From Lactococcus protaetiae (GTDB lineage: Bacteria; Bacillota; Bacilli; Lactobacillales; Streptococcaceae): a stretch of 64,000 nucleotides of DNA. The stretch spans positions 1,364,001 to 1,428,000 of the forward strand of contig NZ_CP041356.1 in the NCBI RefSeq assembly GCF_006965445.1, read 5' to 3'. The position numbers and the translations under genes were made by a program. Shown here piece by piece: positions 58,858-64,000 of this stretch (positions are counted from its first letter, which is position 1; each line of letters opens with the position of its first letter). The notes below the pieces were generated by a model. The model was not told the DNA's origin and searched no databases. It saw nothing but the letters and a program-made list of their open reading frames with translations.

Positions 58858-59847
58858 ATGAGTAATCCTCTAATAAGTGTTATTATTCCTTGTTATAATA
58901 TAGCTGATTATGTGATGGAGTGTGTTCTCTCGGTTATAAACCAAACATACAAAAATATTGAGATAATATTGGTTGATGATGGAAGTACTGATGATACATT
59001 AAAAAATTTAGAAGTTCTTAAAACATTGGATAATCGTATTAGAATTCTTCAAAAAGAAAATGGCGGATTGAGTGATGCACGTAATGAAGGAATAAAATTT
59101 TCAACGGGTGATTATATCACTTTGATTGATGGGGATGATTCGGTAAGTGAAAATTATGTTAAACATTTATATCAAGGAATTTTAAAAGGTGCAGACATTT
59201 CTTGTGTCTCTTGGTACCTAACATATGAAAATGAGAAAATCGATTTCAAAGAGATTAGTTCCGCAAAGGATGATATTATCATCTTGTCAAAACGCGAGGG
59301 ATTAAAACAGGTGTTTAATCAAGGAAATTTTGAAACAACTGCCTGTGCAAAGCTTTATCCACGGATATATTTTAATAAAATTAAATTTCCTAAAGGACTT
59401 TCTTTTGAAGATTTGGCAACAGTTCCTCTGTTATTGGAACAAGCTAATAAAATCTCATTTTGTAATGTCAGAGATTATTATTATTATCAGCGAGATAATA
59501 GTTTGTTACATGAAGACTTTAATCAAAGAAAGATGGATGTATTAATCGTTGGAGAGAGATTAATTTCGGAATTTCTACCTAAAAATTTTGAAATTCAGAG
59601 TATTTTTTATGGGAGGATTTTTGCTGCTTATTCAACAATCTATAGACAAATACCTGATAAAACAGATAAGTATCAAGAAGAAAGAGAAAGACTATGGAAT
59701 GGAATGAAAAATGTCCGAAAAAAATTAAAAATTTTTGAAATTGAGAATAGTAAAGTAAAGCTTGGAGTCATTTCCTCTTATTTTGGTCAGCCAGTTTTTC
59801 GATATATTTTTAATATCTATAGTCAAAGAATTGTAAAAAGGAATTGA
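58858..59847 (+). CDS. Glycosyltransferase family 2
   Basis: A GT-A enzyme of 329 residues: PLISVIIPCYNIADYVMECVLSVI, NIEIILVDDGSTDDTL, GGLSDARNEGIKFSTGDYITLIDGDD (DxD), then FEDLATVPLLLEQANKI. It adds another sugar to the repeat unit; the donor is unknown. It is separated from the previous gene by 12 bases, with only a weak ribosome site. Confidence 0.92.
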   Translation: MSNPLISVIIPCYNIADYVMECVLSVINQTYKNIEIILVDDGSTDDTLKNLEVLKTLDNRIRILQKENGGLSDARNEGIKFSTGDYITLIDGDDSVSENYVKHLYQGILKGADISCVSWYLTYENEKIDFKEISSAKDDIIILSKREGLKQVFNQGNFETTACAKLYPRIYFNKIKFPKGLSFEDLATVPLLLEQANKISFCNVRDYYYYQRDNSLLHEDFNQRKMDVLIVGERLISEFLPKNFEIQSIFYGRIFAAYSTIYRQIPDKTDKYQEERERLWNGMKNVRKKLKIFEIENSKVKLGVISSYFGQPVFRYIFNIYSQRIVKRN

Positions 59848-59850
59848 TAA

Positions 59851-60927
59851 ATGTTTATTTATTTTCTAATTTTTCCTATTATAGGATTAATTTATTTGGC
59901 TTTTCATAATCCGATAATCAAAAATAGAAAGTTATTTTTGATATGTTCTTTTTCTTTTTTAGCGGTTATTGCAAGCCTGAGGGCAAACACAGTAGGATCA
60001 GATGTAGCTAATTATCAAAATATCTTCGAAAGCACAATCAATGGGTACACCCCCGATACTAGATACCCTGTCTATGTTACTTATTCACACATTGTAGGGC
60101 TTGTTTCACAAAATCCCTATGCTATTACTATAGCAAATTCTCTGGTAATTTGTTCTTTAATTGGTATTTTTATCTATAGAAGTGGTGTTCACAGCTTATA
60201 TTCCACCTTTTTATTTGTTGGTATGTATTTTTATGGAGATAGCTTGAATGGTGCTCGGCAATATATTGCTGTGGGATTAATTGCGAATGCTTTCCTGTTT
60301 ATTTTAAATAAAAAGTGGATGCAGTATATTTTGCTTACAGTCCTTGCTATAGGTATCCATTCTACAGCAATTTTAAGTTTAATTTTTATTCCTATTGTTG
60401 TAGTCAAATGGACAAGAAAAAATATTTTTATGTTCTTTGTAATTATTATTGTTATTTCTCTTTTATATAATAGAATAATAAGCTTATTTTATATAATCTT
60501 TCCTCAGTATAGCATATATTCAAATCAGCAATTTCTAAGTACAATTCCTACGCAAGGCACGGGGATGATTGTTATTTATTATCTATTTTTATTATGCTTA
60601 TTTTTGGTTTTTTTATATGTAATCAATTCTTACAATCTCCAATTAACAAGTGTTGAGATAAAAATTATTTTATCATATTCAATAAGTTTGTTGTTATCAA
60701 TAATCTTTTTTAAAAATGTACTTATAATTCGTATGTTATGGTATTTCTCAATACTAGGGATTATCTGTTTCCCGATAATTATAGATAAAGTGAGTGCTCT
60801 TTTTAAAAAAAACAAGCAGGCGAGAGTTGTCATATTTTCTCTATTCTTTGTTATTATTTTCTTTGCCTATGTTATTCAACTCAAAAAAGGAATTGATGAA
60901 ATCGTTCCTTATATAACATGGTTATAA
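59851..60927 (+). CDS. EpsG-family polysaccharide polymerase (Wzy)
   Basis: A polytopic membrane protein of 358 residues with about ten spans. The EpsG-like features are ASLRANTVGSDVANYQNIF near the N-terminus and GARQYIAVGLIANAFLFI in the middle. In wzy-dependent pathways this protein joins the repeat units outside the membrane. Position between glycosyltransferases and the flippase agrees. Confidence 0.87.
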   Translation: MFIYFLIFPIIGLIYLAFHNPIIKNRKLFLICSFSFLAVIASLRANTVGSDVANYQNIFESTINGYTPDTRYPVYVTYSHIVGLVSQNPYAITIANSLVICSLIGIFIYRSGVHSLYSTFLFVGMYFYGDSLNGARQYIAVGLIANAFLFILNKKWMQYILLTVLAIGIHSTAILSLIFIPIVVVKWTRKNIFMFFVIIIVISLLYNRIISLFYIIFPQYSIYSNQQFLSTIPTQGTGMIVIYYLFLLCLFLVFLYVINSYNLQLTSVEIKIILSYSISLLLSIIFFKNVLIIRMLWYFSILGIICFPIIIDKVSALFKKNKQARVVIFSLFFVIIFFAYVIQLKKGIDEIVPYITWL

Positions 60928-60943
60928 ACGAATGAGGTAAAAT

Positions 60944-62038
60944 TTGTTAAAAATACTAAAAAAAATATTAAAAAAATTTATTCCAATAAGAGTTCGGATT
61001 TATATCAAATCGTTAAAATATAATGCTAGATACGATAAATATCGTTATGATGGAAAGAAAATTTTTCTCTTTGGTACACCTCATTCGGGTAACTTGGGAG
61101 ACCAAGCGATAGTTATAGCTGAACTTGAATTTTTAAAGAAGCATTTTCCAAAGTATAGAGTGTTTGAAGTACCTGTTCCAATAATTTCAAGAAGTATAAA
61201 ATATATAAAAAGGATAGTTGATTCGGAAGATTTAATAATGCTTCATGGTGGTGGTAGTGTAGGTGATTTATATTTGGATGCTGAGATTGGTACAAGGGCA
61301 GTTTTAAGTAATTTTCCAAATAAAAAGATAGTTTTTTTCCCACAATCCGCTACATTTACTAGTACTAATCAATCCTTTAAAGAGTTGAAAAGTTCACAAG
61401 ATGTTTACGATAGAGCTGGAAAAAATTTGATAATAACAGCTAGAGAGAGTAAAAGTAAAGAAAAATTTGAACAAATTTTTTCTAAAAATACAGTTATTTT
61501 GGTACCTGATATAGTATTTAGTCTTCATAGTGAGCTACACAATAAAAGAAAAAATATCCTGTTTTGTATGAGAAAAGATTCAGAGAAGGTGTTAACATAC
61601 GCTGACGAAACTACCTTGATTAAAAGTTTGTCTCAGAAATACAAGAATGTGCATATTTCTGATACTACAATTTCTGAAATTGTGACAAGAAAGACACGTG
61701 TGGAAATAGTAAATGAAAAATGGGATGAGTTTCGTAATGCTCGAATAGTAATTACAGATCGTTTGCATGGAATGATCTTTTCAGTTATAACAGGCACTCC
61801 ATGTGTTGTGTTTGATAATTATAACTCTAAAATAAGAATGACTTATAAAGACTGGTTGAAAGACTATAAAAATATTAGATTTATTGATGAAAGCTTTGAT
61901 AGTAACGAGATAATGAAGGCTGTAGAGGAAGTAATTGATCAAGAAATTCTCCCAATTAAATTTGAAAATAAATATCTTCCCCTTGTAAATGCGATAAAAG
62001 AAGCGGAGATGCAAAATAAAAATGATTCATTCGAGTAA
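60944..62038 (+). CDS. Polysaccharide pyruvyl transferase family protein
   Basis: A 364-residue protein with PS_pyruv_trans features: FGTPHSGNLGDQAIVIAEL, LHGGGSVGDLY, VFFPQSATF, ITARESKSKEKFE and ITDRLHGMIFSVITGTPCVVFDN. Such enzymes attach a pyruvate ketal from phosphoenolpyruvate to a sugar, giving the polymer negative charge. The start is TTG at 60944 with GAGG upstream. Confidence 0.9.
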   Translation: MLKILKKILKKFIPIRVRIYIKSLKYNARYDKYRYDGKKIFLFGTPHSGNLGDQAIVIAELEFLKKHFPKYRVFEVPVPIISRSIKYIKRIVDSEDLIMLHGGGSVGDLYLDAEIGTRAVLSNFPNKKIVFFPQSATFTSTNQSFKELKSSQDVYDRAGKNLIITARESKSKEKFEQIFSKNTVILVPDIVFSLHSELHNKRKNILFCMRKDSEKVLTYADETTLIKSLSQKYKNVHISDTTISEIVTRKTRVEIVNEKWDEFRNARIVITDRLHGMIFSVITGTPCVVFDNYNSKIRMTYKDWLKDYKNIRFIDESFDSNEIMKAVEEVIDQEILPIKFENKYLPLVNAIKEAEMQNKNDSFE

Positions 62039-62966
62039 AATATTTATTACTGGAGGAGCAGGGTTTATTGGTTCTTCTTTGGCAAACGTTCTTTTAAAAT
62101 ACAATAATAAGGTAATTGTTGTTGATGATTTATCAATGGGAAGGTTTGAAAATTTAATTCCATCTACTAATCTTATAACAATTAAAGGTTCTGTGACTGA
62201 TAAAGAGTTAATGACCAAAATTTTAAAAGAATATAAATTTGATTATATTTTTCATTTAGCCGCTGTTGCTTCTGTTGCTGCATCTATTGCTAAACCATTA
62301 GAAACACATGAGGTTAATTTTGACAGTACATTGATACTATTAGAATATTTAGTAAAACACCCTAAAAATTTAAAGAGGTTGGTATTTTCTTCTTCCGCAG
62401 CGGTGTATGGTAATGAAAAAAGGCTACCTAAAAGAGAAGAGTCTCCTATTCTCCCATTAACTCCATATGCAATTGATAAATTTTCATCTGAACGATGGAT
62501 TACAATTTATAATACTCTATATGGAATTCCAACAAGTTGTACGAGATTTTTTAATGTATATGGTCCAAAGCAAAACCCAAATTCTCCATACTCTGGTTTT
62601 ATTTCTATACTTGTGGATAGATTGAAAAATTTGACAGAATTGAATATTTTTGGAGATGGGGAACAGGCAAGAGATTTTGTCTATATTGAAGACGTTATCC
62701 AAGCATTAATATTAATTGCTACATCTGAGGAGTCTCTAGGAGAAGTGTACAATGTTGGGACTGGTAGTCAAAGTACCTTAAACGAATTAATTGAATTATC
62801 GCAAGTATTAACCCAAAAAAATATAAAAGTAAATTATTTAGAAAATCGTGAGGGAGATATTAGACATTCTGTGAGTGATATTTCTAAATTAAAAGCTATT
62901 GGTTATCAACCAAAATTTGATATAAATCAGGGAATGAAAAAGTACTTCGACTATGAATTCAAATGA
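62022..62966 (+). CDS. NAD-dependent sugar epimerase/dehydratase (GalE/WbpP-like)
   Basis: An extended SDR of 314 residues: FITGGAGFIGSSLAN cofactor loop, VDDLSMGRFENL, HLAAVASVAASI, SSSAAVYGNE, YAIDK catalytic pair, and RFFNVYGPKQNP. It resembles UDP-glucose or UDP-GlcNAc 4-epimerases and would supply a nucleotide sugar to the operon. It overlaps the pyruvyl transferase gene by 17 bases. Confidence 0.9.
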   Translation: MIHSSKIFITGGAGFIGSSLANVLLKYNNKVIVVDDLSMGRFENLIPSTNLITIKGSVTDKELMTKILKEYKFDYIFHLAAVASVAASIAKPLETHEVNFDSTLILLEYLVKHPKNLKRLVFSSSAAVYGNEKRLPKREESPILPLTPYAIDKFSSERWITIYNTLYGIPTSCTRFFNVYGPKQNPNSPYSGFISILVDRLKNLTELNIFGDGEQARDFVYIEDVIQALILIATSEESLGEVYNVGTGSQSTLNELIELSQVLTQKNIKVNYLENREGDIRHSVSDISKLKAIGYQPKFDINQGMKKYFDYEFK

Positions 62967-63002
62967 AATCAGATATAGTGGGCATAATCATAGGATAAAA
63001 AA

Positions 63003-64000
63003 ATGAAGACAATATTTTCAAAATTATTGGGTAATACTGCAATTTTTGCTATTGGTAATGGAGCAACATTAATTGTATCCTTTTTCATGGTACCTGTTTA
63101 TACTCATATTTTATCAACCTCATCATTTGGTATATCTGATTTAATAAATACAACAGTTAATATGCTTTTACCAGTTGTATCCCTTAATATTTTTGCAGCA
63201 GTATTTCGTTGGACGCTGGATGAAGAAACCAATGAGTTAGAAATATTCTCTAACGGTCTATTTATAACGGGAATTGGTGCTTTTACATCAATTATCATAG
63301 GTTTAGTCTTAATATTATTTCATGTAAAATACACTTGGGCAATTGGAATTAACTTGGGTGGGGTCGTTCTTCTTAATCATTTTCAGAACTTTGCTCGTGG
63401 AACGGATAGAATAAAACTCTATGCATTGTCTGGAGTAGTTAGTTCGGTCGTTAATGTCTTATCCAATGTTGTTTTAATGATAGTTTTTAAGTTTGGTTTA
63501 ACAGGTTACCTTATTTCTTTAATTCTCTCAAATTATATTGCGGTTTTATTTTTAATAGTTTTTGGTAAACTTTATCACTATTGGAGCAGAGCGTTAATCT
63601 CCAAAAATGTTATTCGCGAAATGCTTAGATTTAGTCTACCTATGATTCCCAATGCTTTTACTTGGTGGATGACAAACGATGCTAGTAGATTGATTATTTT
63701 GATGTTTGTTGGACCTGCTGGTAATGGACTTTTTGCAATTGCGAATAAAATCCCGTCTATGATTACTACTGTATTTAATCTTTTCCAAAATGCATGGCAG
63801 ATTTCTGCTGTGGAAACATCTAAAGAAAAAAATGTATCAAGGATTTATTCTATTACATTTAATGTTGTTTTGGGCTTCCTTGTTTTTGGGTCAACAATTA
63901 TTGTCAGTATGATAAAATTGTTTATGCACTATTATGTTGCGCCAGATTTCTTTATAGCTTGGGAATTTGTTCCTATTCTACTGTTAACAGTAACGTTTTC
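63003..64000 (+). CDS. Polysaccharide flippase (Wzx), 3' end outside window
   Basis: ATG at 63003 opens MKTIFSKLLGNTAIFAIGNGATLIVSFFMVPVYTHIL and stays open to the window end (332 codons). Repeated hydrophobic spans and FSLPMIPNAFTWWMTNDASRLIILMFVGPAGNGLFAIANK are characteristic of the MATE/PST exporter family. It moves the lipid-linked repeat unit across the membrane for the polymerase. Confidence 0.9.
   Translation, partial: MKTIFSKLLGNTAIFAIGNGATLIVSFFMVPVYTHILSTSSFGISDLINTTVNMLLPVVSLNIFAAVFRWTLDEETNELEIFSNGLFITGIGAFTSIIIGLVLILFHVKYTWAIGINLGGVVLLNHFQNFARGTDRIKLYALSGVVSSVVNVLSNVVLMIVFKFGLTGYLISLILSNYIAVLFLIVFGKLYHYWSRALISKNVIREMLRFSLPMIPNAFTWWMTNDASRLIILMFVGPAGNGLFAIANKIPSMITTVFNLFQNAWQISAVETSKEKNVSRIYSITFNVVLGFLVFGSTIIVSMIKLFMHYYVAPDFFIAWEFVPILLLTVTF

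Overview
This window comes from a low-GC Gram-positive chromosome of the Streptococcaceae, most likely Lactococcus outside the L. lactis group (the L. piscium / L. raffinolactis side is my guess). The evidence is the infB-rbfA order, a fabT-fabH-acpP-fabD-fabG-fabF-accBCDA locus without fabK, a preQ1-II type leader before queT, and a wzd-wze-wzh exopolysaccharide head. I could not run any search.

Layout. 1-2.2 kb: end of infB and rbfA. 2.2-13.1 kb: a mannoside locus (LacI regulator, sugar ABC importer, GH13 glucosidase, DUF1861 protein, GH130 phosphorylase, HAD phosphomannomutase, manA) that reads as a route from imported mannoside to mannose 1-phosphate, mannose 6-phosphate and fructose 6-phosphate. 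14.0-25.9 kb: type II fatty acid synthesis and acetyl-CoA carboxylase. 26.2-48.1 kb: mixed chromosomal genes (LRR/MucBP LPXTG protein, Spx/ArsC-like protein, DeoR regulator, exoA, metG, GNAT, DUF2829, SDR, queT, rnc, smc, LTA synthase, ebsA, YibE/F pair). 48.5-54.5 kb: aquaglyceroporin, TetR regulator and a small pilus locus (pilin, class C sortase with a second degenerate sortase domain, second pilin). 54.7-64 kb: exopolysaccharide operon, cut by the window end inside the flippase.

Two sequence systems overlie the genes. The first is a family of about 22 mosaic intergenic repeats of roughly 50-630 bp. They are built from exchangeable hairpin modules between constant ends, resembling the BOX elements of pneumococcus in architecture but not in sequence. 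Many start at a stop codon, and one is inserted in frame in the GH13 gene. The second is the octamer ACTGACAG/CTGTCAGT, which I count 30 times (about 2 expected). It often forms inverted pairs, lies in both genes and spacers, and is confined to 12.4-47.8 kb. Neither occurs in the pilus/EPS region, which suggests that region arrived later.

Eight genes carry nine apparent -1 frameshifts, every one at a G or C run that is one base too short. Several of these genes are essential, so base-calling error in the assembly is the likeliest cause.
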